Shown here one piece after another: positions 1 to 6,896 of a stretch of 64,000 nt of DNA (its first letter is position 1; each line of letters opens with the position of its first letter). The notes under the pieces are model-generated. The model made no database searches. It was not told the origin of the DNA and saw nothing but the letters and a program-made list of their open reading frames with translations. The stretch covers positions 1 through 64,000 of the IMG/VR virus record IMGVR_UViG_3300046810_000256, one strand, 5' to 3'. The translations under genes were made by a program, and so were the position numbers. Source of the stretch: a virus.

Positions 1-262
1 CCACGGACTGGATCAACTGCCCCTTCAGATGCTCCTGATAGAACTGCCGCGCCTTCTCAAACGCGACTTGGCCAGCCTCCGCGTCTGGCTTCTGTGGCTG
101 GCCCAGCAGTGCGCGAATCGCCAGCCCGCGCGTGCTGGCGCGAATCTTCTCGATGGGCGACAGCGATTCACCGGTCAACCCGGCCCGGATCTGCAATAGC
201 TCAGCGCTCAGGCGTGCCCGCTCAATCGGCGACAGCACGCCCGGTTGGCTCAAGTCACTCAT
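1..262 (-). CDS. Partial protein with SPIE(K/R)-type helical repeats
   Basis: This gene runs off the left edge, so only its first 87 residues are visible. It starts with ATG at 262 inside the last codons of the preceding polyvalent-protein gene (8-bp overlap), which implies translational coupling. The visible part contains SPIERARLSAELLQIR near residues 11-26, followed by SPIEKIRAS and then LAIRALLG. The same arrangement opens the neighbouring 774-residue protein (SPIEKARLSSRLLALR, later LEKVRAS and LAIRSKLT), so the two share an N-terminal helical module. I infer that they belong to one set of phage polyvalent or co-injected proteins. The C-terminal function cannot be judged. Confidence 0.85.
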   Translation of the reverse strand, partial: MSDLSQPGVLSPIERARLSAELLQIRAGLTGESLSPIEKIRASTRGLAIRALLGQPQKPDAEAGQVAFEKARQFYQEHLKGQLIQSV

Positions 263-2579
263 CAAAACCCCCAAAAATCGAATCCAGCAATGCGGTGTTG
301 GCCAGCGCCTTCTCAAAGGTCTTGCCGTCGCGCAGCGTCTTGAAAAGCGCGTCGAACGCGGCGCCGATGCGCGCGCGCTCTTCTCCCTCCGGATAAGGCT
401 TGAATGGCAGGCCTTGCTCGGGGAAGTAGTGGTGTTTGTTGTCAGCCAGGCAGCTTAGGTAATCGTTCTGGCGATCCATGGCCGTCAGCTTGTCTTCCAG
501 ATAGGACTGGAACGCCCGCGCCGCCATTTCAGGGGTCGATGACCAGTATTTGCCTTCCTTGGAGTTGTCCAGCAGTGCCGCTTCGGCCATGTAGCGGGAG
601 ACGCCTTTTCCGGTGTTCAGGCGAACTTCTGTGGTGCCTTCTGGCGAGAAATACGCGGCGGCGATGGTGCGCCAGTTCTTTTTGTACTTGAGCGACCGGG
701 CGTCATTGCGCTTGCCAAAATAGGCGTCGACCGCCAGCACAGCCGCTTCAGCATTTCCGGCAGCCTTGATGCGTTGGGCAATGTCATTGCGCGGGGTGTC
801 GACGTTCAAGCGGGCATTGCCGAACGTGCGGGGCGTGAACTTGATTGTCTCGGGTAGCCGGTGATCGCCTTCGGTCAGTGCCTGCTTGAGCCCAACAAAG
901 GCGTTTCGGATTGGCCCCTCCGGCAGCAGATCGGGCTTTTCGACTCCAAACTCATCAGCTGCGCCCGCCTCGCCGCGTAGCAAGCCCGGCAGGATGTTGT
1001 CCATCGCGTGGAAGTGCTCGTGACCCAAGCCACCGCCGCCGTTCATTTTGGTGATGTTGATCGCACGTAGCACCGGTTCGTACTGCGCAGTGGCGGCGCC
1101 CTTCCCGCCCTTGCCACGGGCGCCGAACGCCAGCCCCAGGCGCCCATCGAAACCCAGGTGCTTCTCGTCGATGCCGAGGACGTCGGCCATGTCCATCATG
1201 GCGCCCGCTGACTGCTCTACGTGCCATTTGGAGCTGTCGCGGTCATCCAGTACCCAGTTGCCAGACTGCACCGCCCGGAAGCCGCACAGCTGCTGCAACG
1301 AGCGCGTAGAGTTGACGGCCACCGGACGCCCGCCTTTGCGGTCGAACTTGTCCACCACCTTGAGCGCGAAGGTCTGGCGCTTTTTGGTCGGTGCCTTGGG
1401 CGCGCCCTCGATCACGTCGCCGCCCTTCTTGTCCGCCCACTCCCATTCCTTCGGGTCACCGGTCAGTGCGTTGGACACATGCCGGGCGAACGTCTCAGAA
1501 CCCGAACGGCTGCGGAACATCAGCGCTTTGACGAACTTATCGCCCATGGACATCCATGCGCGATTGACTGGCGAGTTCAGGTTGCGGGCCTTGGCCACGC
1601 CCATGATCTCGGCCCGCTCCTGATAGAGCGCGGTGCGCGCCGCCGTCAGCTGCTCAATGGCGGGCTTGTTCTTCTCCAGAAGAGCGGCCCACGCTTTCAT
1701 CGCCTCGTTGTAGGCTTTCTTGGCGTCACGCGCCGCTTGCTCGTGTTCCGGACGAATGCCCCAGCCACGGCTCACACGGTTTTCGAGGTCGCGCTGCGCC
1801 TTGTTGTTCTGGCTGCTCGCCGTGTACATGGCGGTTTGCAGAGTGTTCTGATCGGCTTCCAGCGTGCGGATCTGCTCCGTCATGCCTCGGGCGCGGTCAG
1901 TAACGTCGCCGTAGCGCTCCGCTTCGTCCGCATCCAGCTGCGAGCCCAGCAGCTCGTCGCGGATCTCGTCCAGGGTGGCCACAACCTCTTTCGGGGTCTG
2001 GCACAGCTCCAGGCGCGTGCGCAGCGTCTCCAGACCCAGCACGTAGGCACGGCGCGCCGCCGGGCTGTCTTCGGTCGGTTCCTTGGCAATGGCGGCGTAA
2101 ACACGATCCATCAGGAACGCGGCGGCGGGCTCGGTACCGCCTGCTTTCATCGCATCCCAGTCGACCACGCCGAACAGGTTGGACTTGACCACCAGCGCAC
2201 GCGCTTCGCGTGGCGTTTCTTCAATGGCGTCGAAGTCGATATCGGTAGCGCGCAGCATGCGGCCTTCGGCGCGGGCTTTGCGGATCGCGCCCGCGGCCTC
2301 TTCTTTGCGGCTACCGGGGATATAACCGACGTCGGCATAGCGGTAGTTGGGACTGTTGGGATCGTCGCTCAGGCCGTCGTCTGCGGCTTGCTCAGCGGCA
2401 GTCACCGGGTCGACTTCCGGCGCCGACACCGGCTTACCGGTCAGTTTGCTGCGGATGGCGAGCGCTTCGGCGCTGGCGCGGACTTTCTCAAGTGCCTTGA
2501 GCGCACCGCTGATCAACATCTGGCGCAGGGCCAGAAGCCGCGAACTCAGGCGGGCTTTCTCGATGGGGGAAATTTGCAT
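255..2579 (-). CDS. Polyvalent protein with HEHFH zincin-like domain (LPD1-type)
   Basis: This is a 774-residue protein. Residues about 4-48 carry the SPIEKARLS module shared with the next gene. The middle (about 210-330) is charged and helix-rich. The C-terminal half holds LGHEHFHAMDN near residues 517-527, preceded by LAFGARGKGG. HExxH-type motifs in this setting are typical of large polyvalent protein-associated domains (LPD1, zincin-like) in proteins of phages and conjugative elements, which often enter the cell with the DNA and counter host defences. A metallopeptidase-like role is therefore likely but inferred. The gene follows a 93-bp gap and leads an operon with the gene at the left edge. 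Confidence 0.9.
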   Translation of the reverse strand: MQISPIEKARLSSRLLALRQMLISGALKALEKVRASAEALAIRSKLTGKPVSAPEVDPVTAAEQAADDGLSDDPNSPNYRYADVGYIPGSRKEEAAGAIRKARAEGRMLRATDIDFDAIEETPREARALVVKSNLFGVVDWDAMKAGGTEPAAAFLMDRVYAAIAKEPTEDSPAARRAYVLGLETLRTRLELCQTPKEVVATLDEIRDELLGSQLDADEAERYGDVTDRARGMTEQIRTLEADQNTLQTAMYTASSQNNKAQRDLENRVSRGWGIRPEHEQAARDAKKAYNEAMKAWAALLEKNKPAIEQLTAARTALYQERAEIMGVAKARNLNSPVNRAWMSMGDKFVKALMFRSRSGSETFARHVSNALTGDPKEWEWADKKGGDVIEGAPKAPTKKRQTFALKVVDKFDRKGGRPVAVNSTRSLQQLCGFRAVQSGNWVLDDRDSSKWHVEQSAGAMMDMADVLGIDEKHLGFDGRLGLAFGARGKGGKGAATAQYEPVLRAINITKMNGGGGLGHEHFHAMDNILPGLLRGEAGAADEFGVEKPDLLPEGPIRNAFVGLKQALTEGDHRLPETIKFTPRTFGNARLNVDTPRNDIAQRIKAAGNAEAAVLAVDAYFGKRNDARSLKYKKNWRTIAAAYFSPEGTTEVRLNTGKGVSRYMAEAALLDNSKEGKYWSSTPEMAARAFQSYLEDKLTAMDRQNDYLSCLADNKHHYFPEQGLPFKPYPEGEERARIGAAFDALFKTLRDGKTFEKALANTALLDSIFGGFDE

Positions 2580-2672
2580 GGTGTACAGGCCTGATCATTT
2601 GCAGGCCCGTATTTTGGGGCGCCAACGGTGGGCGCCCCGGAGGGTATTTGCGTGATTACGGGGTGTGGACGA

Positions 2673-3077
2673 TCAAACCTCACCAGCAACGAAATGCGGC
2701 GCGCCGTCGACGTCCTTGACCACGCCAGCCGCATACAGCACCAGCTCAATGCGGCGGGCGGCGGATCCTTGCACGAACGCAGCAATGGCGCTCATGTCGG
2801 CCCGGCCACCTTCAGGCAACACGGTTTTGTAGAAAGACTCCCAGGCCTTGGCCAGCGCCCCACGCACGTCCGAGTAGGTCGAAACAGCAAAGCGGCGCTT
2901 GAACACGCCCCCGCCGATATCGACCGTGTGCAGGTGCGTGTAGCCCTTCTGGCTTCCATCGTCATCCAGGCAACGGATGCAGCCGCACGGCCCGGCGACA
3001 AAAGCGCCCATCAGGCAGTCGGCGAAGGCCAGCACAGGCTTGAGGAATAGGCGCTTGTCATCTTCGAACAAATCCAC
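2673..3077 (-). CDS. Hypothetical protein, 134 aa
   Basis: The family is not recognised. The protein has a Cys cluster (CGCIRC, about residues 31-36) and a DDDGSQKGYTHLHT segment, and otherwise looks like a compact alpha/beta protein without membrane segments or signal peptide. It starts 3 bp downstream of the stop of the parB-position gene, so it is probably the third gene of the par operon. Reading-frame length and tight spacing support that it is real; its function is unknown. Confidence 0.75.
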   Translation of the reverse strand: MDLFEDDKRLFLKPVLAFADCLMGAFVAGPCGCIRCLDDDGSQKGYTHLHTVDIGGGVFKRRFAVSTYSDVRGALAKAWESFYKTVLPEGGRADMSAIAAFVQGSAARRIELVLYAAGVVKDVDGAPHFVAGEV

Positions 3078-3080
3078 GGC

Positions 3081-3449
3081 TTACTCCTTGTTTTCGGCGG
3101 CCTTGGCTTCTTTCTCTTCGAGCGCATCCAGCGCATTGCCCAGCAGCTCGTGCAACACCTTAATGCCGCGCTCTTCTGCCATGCGGTAGTACCGATCATG
3201 CATCGGAATAGGGATCTTGATGTTCAGCTGCTTTTTCGGCTCCGCGGCGTTGAAACGCTTTGTTTTCGCGGTCTGCTCGGGCTTGGCTTCGCGGGAATGG
3301 AAGCCGTTATCTTTAGCTACCTGCGAGATATCTTGTTCTATCTCTTTGGTAACTACTGGCGCAGCAGTAGCGGATTTGGGCTTGAAGTCGTCGAGCATTG
3401 CAAAGGCATTCGCGGCCTCGGTTGGTTCTTTTGGTTGATCTCCGCTCAC
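3081..3449 (-). CDS. Partition accessory DNA-binding protein (ribbon-helix-helix type)
   Basis: This 122-residue protein is encoded directly after parA with a GTGA overlap (GTG start at 3449, parA stop at 3446-3448). The N-terminal about 75 residues are polar and probably flexible. The C-terminal part, KKQLNIKIPIPMHDRYY then an amphipathic helix ending ELLGNALDALE, fits a ribbon-helix-helix fold: a beta strand followed by two helices. In small type Ib partition systems the second gene is a short RHH centromere-binding protein with a flexible N-terminus that stimulates ParA. Gene order, size and fold prediction all agree with that role. The phased GATATC boxes upstream of parA are its likely target. 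Confidence 0.75.
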   Translation of the reverse strand: MSGDQPKEPTEAANAFAMLDDFKPKSATAAPVVTKEIEQDISQVAKDNGFHSREAKPEQTAKTKRFNAAEPKKQLNIKIPIPMHDRYYRMAEERGIKVLHELLGNALDALEEKEAKAAENKE

Positions 3450-4141
3450 GATGCGGGCTCCTGAATAGATTTGAGTTTCATCAGCAGTTCAGCGGTTACG
3501 GCTTCAGCGTTGACGATTGCGGTTGCAACGCCTGGAACAAGCGCCGGATCCAGAGTTTCCAGCGGGCGCTGGTACTTGAACATCGACTTGAAAGCATCGC
3601 GATCTTTCATTTCTGTTTCGAACATCGGAATTTCAAGCTTTTGCAGATCCTCGCGCAGCCCTGCGGTATTGCGAGTTTCGTAGGCAGCGGAGGTACAGGT
3701 GAACAGGATGGAGTAAGGCAGGCTGTAGTTCGGTACGTGACGGCGAACTGCTTTTTCCTGATCCGTAACCAGCTTGATTGCCTTGCCTGCCTCTTTGGCA
3801 TCCAGATGCGAGCCACGCATAGGGATCAACACGTAATCCGCCTGTTGAAGCGCGTTGACCACGATCTTCGCCGCGGTGCCCTCCAGATCCACCAGAACGA
3901 ACGGCACTTTCTCCGCCGCCTCACGGATCTTGTCACCGATGTTGTCCTCGTTGACGTCCGGAATGATCAGCAGGTTGTCCGGGCAGTGGCCACCAGATGC
4001 AAAATCCTTGAGCGGGTTGTTTGGGTCAGCATCCAGCAAAGCCACTTGGGCGCCCTTCTTGGCCAGTTGCAGCGCCAAATTGAGCATGGTCGTTGTTTTC
4101 CCTGCGCCGCCCTTGGGGCTCACTGCAACTGTTGTAGGCAT
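3446..4141 (-). CDS. parA: ParA-family partition ATPase
   Basis: This is a 231-residue ParA/MinD-type P-loop ATPase for segregation of the plasmid form. The deviant Walker A motif SPKGGAGKTT lies at about residues 8-17, ALLDADPNNP follows at about 35-44, and a Walker B-like VPFVLVDLEG lies near residues 80-90. No N-terminal DNA-binding extension is present, as in type Ib ParA proteins. I chose ATG 4141 rather than the in-frame GTG at 4150 because AAGG sits 8 nt upstream of it. The intergenic region upstream is packed with phased GGTATC/GATATC boxes, a probable centromere and operator. Confidence 0.93.
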   Translation of the reverse strand: MPTTVAVSPKGGAGKTTTMLNLALQLAKKGAQVALLDADPNNPLKDFASGGHCPDNLLIIPDVNEDNIGDKIREAAEKVPFVLVDLEGTAAKIVVNALQQADYVLIPMRGSHLDAKEAGKAIKLVTDQEKAVRRHVPNYSLPYSILFTCTSAAYETRNTAGLREDLQKLEIPMFETEMKDRDAFKSMFKYQRPLETLDPALVPGVATAIVNAEAVTAELLMKLKSIQEPAS

Positions 4142-4221
4142 ATCCGACACCTTAAATAGAAGAAGATAGAAAGAGTTATCTCTCGATACTGCGAGGTACG
4201 ACTGTATATCCCTACCAATCT

Positions 4222-4377
4222 GGTATCAATGGATATCTTTAGATATCCATAAATATTATTGGTTATATCTTGGTATCACTTGATTTCTTTTTTCTGCCTA
4301 CCTTGTGATATCAGTGGATATCTCTCGGTATCCGCTGCCCTGCAATGGCTGGATATCGCTTAGTACTAATTCGTATC
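4222..4377. repeat. Helically phased GRTATC boxes; candidate parS centromere/operator
   Basis: Upstream of parA the hexamer GGTATC or GATATC recurs at 4222, 4232, 4242, 4272, 4307, 4317, 4327 and 4352, with a CGTATC at 4372. Two clusters of three boxes have exact 10-bp spacing, which puts all boxes on one face of the helix. The region is AT-rich and has no gene. This is the arrangement expected of an RHH partition-protein binding array that serves as both centromere and parA promoter operator. Binding is inferred. Confidence 0.7.
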
Positions 4378-4391
4378 TTTTGTTAGCCCAT

Positions 4392-4414
4392 GAAAAAGCC
4401 CGCACGCGGCGGGC
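4392..4414 (-). terminator. Rho-independent terminator
   Basis: Read on the minus strand, GCCCGC-CGCGT-GCGGGC is followed by TTTTTC. It lies just after the stop of the small HTH gene (4432) and insulates the par region. The same 23-bp sequence occurs again at 48959-48981. Confidence 0.85.
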
Positions 4415-4431
4415 CTTTGAGGGGAGGTCGG

Positions 4432-4659
4432 TCATTCAGCGTCAGCGAATGCTGCCAAGCACTCAAGCGCGTATTGCGCCGGGTATGACCATTGGTGCGT
4501 GCCTGCTATCCAGTTCTTGAGCGTGGCGTGCGACACGCCGACACGAGCAGCACAAGCGCGCTGACTCATGCCGGTACGCTTGATCACCTGGGAGACGTAA
4601 GCGGCGTCGGTGTTGTGCTGTGAGGCGTCTGGCGGATTGAGCTTGATTGTGCGTGCCAT
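4432..4659 (-). CDS. Small helix-turn-helix (XRE-like) regulator
   Basis: This 75-residue protein contains a helix-turn-helix read as YVSQVIKRTGMSQRACAARV followed by GVSHATLKNWIAG, the usual recognition-helix layout of XRE/Cro-like proteins. The remainder (HQWSYPAQYALECLAAFA) gives one further helix. ATG 4659 is chosen over the in-frame TTG at 4668. The gene follows the zinc-ribbon gene with almost no gap and is closed by a strong terminator. It may regulate the surrounding small-gene operon or the TCTAG-palindrome promoter near 6580; that is inference. Confidence 0.75.
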   Translation of the reverse strand: MARTIKLNPPDASQHNTDAAYVSQVIKRTGMSQRACAARVGVSHATLKNWIAGTHQWSYPAQYALECLAAFADAE

Positions 4660-4664
4660 GCTTC

Positions 4665-4880
4665 TCAATCGGCCTTCTTGATCTGGTCGGTAATATCCTT
4701 ATGGCATGACGCACAGTAGCGACGTTCGCCGCCGCGCACTCGCTCCATGTTCGATGCATCTACAGCGGTACCATCGACTTCGAACAGCTGAACGTACTTA
4801 CACACGCGCTTCTCATACCACCCGGACAGCTCGCCACATCGTGGACAGGGCTCAACCTGTTTCAACATTCGTAAATCCAT
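4665..4880 (-). CDS. Small zinc-ribbon protein
   Basis: This 71-residue protein has CPRC near its N-terminus (about residues 11-14) and CASC near the C-terminus (about 59-62), spaced as in a zinc ribbon. A start at 4880 is supported by AGGAG about 10 nt upstream. No catalytic motif is visible. Small treble-clef or zinc-ribbon proteins are common in phage early regions; the role here is unknown. Confidence 0.7.
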   Translation of the reverse strand: MDLRMLKQVEPCPRCGELSGWYEKRVCKYVQLFEVDGTAVDASNMERVRGGERRYCASCHKDITDQIKKAD

Positions 4881-4912
4881 CGCCTGAATGCTCCTTGGGT
4901 AATAACAGCCCA

Positions 4913-4930
4913 ACCCCCAATCAAGGGGGT
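4913..4930 (-). terminator. Hairpin ACCCCC-AATCAA-GGGGGT, weak terminator or attenuator
   Basis: A 6-bp GC stem with a six-base loop sits just after the stop of the gene at 4948. Sister hairpins occur at 6022-6041 and 6305-6324, each also directly behind a minus-strand gene. Only two or three T residues follow, so read-through is likely. Confidence 0.5.
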
Positions 4931-4947
4931 GGGAATATGAACCTCGT

Positions 4948-5199
4948 TTACGCGCCTACAGCTTCTTCTACAACAGGAGTGCAGTGGTCAAGGCTGACAC
5001 AGCCGCTCTTACCCTCCAGCCAGATGACAGCACTATGCCCACTGAGCACCTGCGCTTCGGACTTGGACTTGCCGCGGAAAGTCTCGCCATCACCGCGGAT
5101 CTCTTCATAGGACACGGTGGTACCGACGCCGTGGGAGGCGTTCCATTCGGCACATTGTTTTTCGAGCTGGGCAAGGGTAGGGCGTTTAGGTGCTGGCAT
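4948..5199 (-). CDS. Hypothetical small phage protein, 83 aa
   Basis: The family is not assigned. The protein reads LAQLEKQCAEWN near the start and GKSKSEAQVLSGHSAVIWLE in the middle, then GCVSLDHC near the C-terminus. The ATG at 5199 has GGAG 8 nt upstream. The compact beta-rich C-terminal half looks like a small stand-alone domain. It sits between the PAPS-reductase-like gene and the zinc-ribbon gene in a probable operon. Confidence 0.7.
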   Translation of the reverse strand: MPAPKRPTLAQLEKQCAEWNASHGVGTTVSYEEIRGDGETFRGKSKSEAQVLSGHSAVIWLEGKSGCVSLDHCTPVVEEAVGA

Positions 5200-5219
5200 G
5201 GGTGAATCTCCTTTTGGTG

Positions 5220-5987
5220 TTAGGCGGCCAATTCGACCAGGGGTATACGGCTCATGTGCATGGTGTAACCGGTGTGTTTCTCAAGCTCGACGTATTGGGC
5301 GAACAGCTCCGGGCGCTGCTCTCGTCCGTTCCGCAAGTCTCGTTTGTTGGCCATGATGCAGAACACACAGCTCAGGCGATCATTGCCGAGCGCGTAGGCG
5401 TAGTGCGGCTCCTGGCCAGCCTGCTCGATGATCCCAAAAATCTCAGCCGACGACAGGTCGTGAACCGGCAACCATTCGTACCATGTGTTGACGCTGTTCG
5501 AATCGCGCTCATTTAGCCGAAGCGGCACCCGCTTCGCCCGTCCTGGCGACTCCTGAGCGCGCAAGCCGAGGCAGTTCACAATGACTTTGTATCCGTTGGC
5601 CTTGGCGTAGCGGCGAACCTCACGCTGAATCGGGCCGCGTTTCAGGTCGCTGGTGCATTGGCGGGTAGACGCGGATGGCCAGCTTGGAACCTCGGGGCGC
5701 CCCTCGAAACGCCGCGTCACCATTTCCAGCAACGTCTTGCTTGCGGTCGCCACGATGAACGGAAGGCCAGCTGCTGCCGCTTGGTCGCGTGCCAGCTCCA
5801 TTGCGCCAGGCCACTCCATTGCGCCCAGCGAGGCATGCACGACAACCATTTGCGCAGCCGGTACCCGCTCAAGCAAGCGGATCAGCTGCGCCTGCGAATC
5901 CTTGCCGCCCGAGTGATTGGCAACGAATAGCGCGCCTTCGGCTATCAGGCGGTCAATCTGGCTTGCATCGGCTTGAGTGCTATTCAT
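5220..5987 (-). CDS. PAPS-reductase-fold (PP-loop) protein
   Basis: This is a 255-residue protein of the adenine nucleotide alpha-hydrolase superfamily. The PP-loop SGGKDS is at residues 26-31. The family signature QCTSDLKRGPI lies in the middle and a C-terminal Cys pair occurs in RLSCVFCIMANKRD. Phages and plasmids often encode such stand-alone domains. Relatives include PAPS reductases and DndC-like sulfur-modification enzymes, so both assimilatory reduction and nucleic-acid modification remain open. No neighbouring dnd or sulfur-assimilation gene is present. The gene is followed by the conserved 83-residue small gene and preceded by a hairpin. Confidence 0.88.
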   Translation of the reverse strand: MNSTQADASQIDRLIAEGALFVANHSGGKDSQAQLIRLLERVPAAQMVVVHASLGAMEWPGAMELARDQAAAAGLPFIVATASKTLLEMVTRRFEGRPEVPSWPSASTRQCTSDLKRGPIQREVRRYAKANGYKVIVNCLGLRAQESPGRAKRVPLRLNERDSNSVNTWYEWLPVHDLSSAEIFGIIEQAGQEPHYAYALGNDRLSCVFCIMANKRDLRNGREQRPELFAQYVELEKHTGYTMHMSRIPLVELAA

Positions 5988-6021
5988 TTGTGGCGTCTCT
6001 GACTGAGTTTCTGTACTGGCG

Positions 6022-6041
6022 AAGCCCCAGTGAAGGGGCTT
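6022..6041 (-). terminator. Hairpin AAGCCCC-AGTGAA-GGGGCTT
   Basis: A seven-base stem lies between the stop at 6060 and the start of the PP-loop gene at 5987. It is followed on the plus strand by TGAGGTAGGG, nearly identical to the flank of the copy at 6305. It is probably a weak terminator or attenuator. Confidence 0.5.
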
Positions 6042-6059
6042 GAGGTAGGGCAGTGGCGG

Positions 6060-6269
6060 TCAGATGAACCGACGGTCAATCTCGTCCACGGCTGCGCGGT
6101 GTGCGGTTGCCCAGCCCTGCCTGTCAGAACAGTCAGCCATCAAGCGCAGATCTCTATCAGTCACCTCTTTGAAGGTGTAGTTATGGCCGGCCTCGATTGC
6201 ATAAATCATGCGCTGAACTTTGCTGTCTGCTGGGCAGCGGTCAAAGGCGCGCTGTGCTGGTGTGGTCAT
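6060..6269 (-). CDS. Hypothetical protein, 69 aa
   Basis: This small soluble protein begins MTTPAQRAFDRCPADSK and ends AVDEIDRRF. The start at 6269 has AGGAG nine bases upstream. An upstream in-frame start at 6305 falls inside the AAGCCCC hairpin and is less likely. Its function is unknown. Confidence 0.65.
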   Translation of the reverse strand: MTTPAQRAFDRCPADSKVQRMIYAIEAGHNYTFKEVTDRDLRLMADCSDRQGWATAHRAAVDEIDRRFI

Positions 6270-6304
6270 GCTGACGTGCTCCTGGCTGGTATCTGGTACT
6301 GCCA

Positions 6305-6324
6305 AAGCCCCAATTAAGGGGCTT
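6305..6324 (-). terminator. Hairpin AAGCCCC-AATTAA-GGGGCTT
   Basis: A seven-base stem lies between the stop of the 6342 gene and the start at 6269. It is the best-conserved member of a three-copy hairpin family (4913, 6022, 6305). On the minus strand it is followed by TTTGG. Confidence 0.55.
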
Positions 6325-6341
6325 GAGGTGGGTGAGGTTGG

Positions 6342-6536
6342 TTAGGCCTTTAATGCGGCTTCGACCTTCGCAATCAGCGGCTTGATGCCGGAAGCGTAAG
6401 CAGCGTTCTCCCATGGCGCCTTTTGGTTTTTGCGAGTCTGGTACAAGGTCGGCTTGTTGCCCTTGACTACACGGCTATTGCCGAACTGCCAGACCATTTC
6501 GCTGCCGTTGTTGATGCTGTAGGTGGATGCGCTCAC
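6342..6536 (-). CDS. Hypothetical protein, 64 aa
   Basis: This is a small basic protein with the segment VVKGNKPTLYQTRKNQKAPW. I place the start at GTG 6536, preceded by GGAG nine bases upstream, because the longer frame (GTG 6572) would begin almost inside the predicted -10 element. The promoter is a TTGACG/TAAAGT pair whose spacer is a palindrome, so expression is probably repressed by a DNA-binding protein. The function is not recognised. Confidence 0.65.
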   Translation of the reverse strand: MSASTYSINNGSEMVWQFGNSRVVKGNKPTLYQTRKNQKAPWENAAYASGIKPLIAKVEAALKA

Positions 6537-6571
6537 TTCGTCTTGCTCCGTTTCCCGTTCAGATGCGCCCA

Positions 6572-6599
6572 CTTTATGGGCTAGTTTCTAGCCCGTCAA
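6572..6599 (-). promoter_or_regulatory. Sigma70-like promoter with operator palindrome in its spacer
   Basis: On the minus strand TTGACG is followed after 17 bases by TAAAGT. A perfect inverted repeat GGGCTAG-AAA-CTAGCCC (6578-6594) fills the region between the two hexamers. This drives the 64-residue gene downstream and is well placed for repression. Confidence 0.6.
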
Positions 6600-6657
6600 G
6601 CACTTTCTGACATAACATCATAACAACATCTCCAGCAGCCTCACCTGCCTTATCGCG

Positions 6658-6690
6658 GACAAAAAAAAGCCCGCTCGCAGGCGGGCTCTA
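6658..6690 (-). terminator. Rho-independent terminator
   Basis: The minus-strand reading is GAGCCCGCCTGCGAGCGGGC followed by TTTTTTTT. It terminates the 1296-residue polyvalent-protein operon and its 46-residue companion. Confidence 0.9.
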
Positions 6691-6695
6691 CTACT

Positions 6696-6743
6696 TTCTA
6701 GAATGTTCTACCAAAAGATATCTAGTGATAGATCATTCTAGAA
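6696..6743. repeat. Paired TTCTAGAA palindromes
   Basis: TTCTAGAA occurs at 6696-6703 and 6736-6743 with further TCTAG copies at 6721 and 6753 and in the promoter palindrome at 6578-6594. The cluster lies between a terminator and a small gene. It could be an operator array for a HTH protein such as that at 4432; no evidence beyond the repeats. Confidence 0.4.
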
Positions 6744-6753
6744 TCTTACATCT

Positions 6754-6894
6754 CTAGGCTGGAAGGCAGCGATTTTGTGCCGCTTCCCCGGCGTGCGGCG
6801 CCATCGGATCACACGCCGCCATCGCCACCTGGCATTGCAGCACCATTGCCAGCAGCGCCCCCAGCATCATCCGCTTCATCAACTTCTGGTTCAT
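6754..6894 (-). CDS. Small secreted or lipoprotein-like peptide, 46 aa
   Basis: This open frame begins 2 bp after the stop of the polyvalent gene with GGAGG about 10 nt before ATG 6894 and ends with TAG at 6754-6756. It encodes a basic start (NQKLMKR), a hydrophobic stretch MMLGALLAMVLQCQVAMAA and then a short polar tail with two Cys residues. This is a convincing signal peptide with an AMA-A cleavage site, leaving a mature peptide of about 20 residues. An export or envelope role, for example in exclusion or lysis, is possible; none can be assigned. The terminator at 6660 lies downstream. Confidence 0.7.
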   Translation of the reverse strand: MNQKLMKRMMLGALLAMVLQCQVAMAACDPMAPHAGEAAQNRCLPA

Positions 6895-6896
6895 GG

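Noticed and set aside
1221-2594. Plus-strand open frame of 457 codons opposite the zincin-type gene
   Set aside because: It mirrors the coding strand of the minus gene, has no ribosome binding site or domain, and its composition (His/Gln/Arg-rich) is typical of antisense frames in GC-rich DNA.
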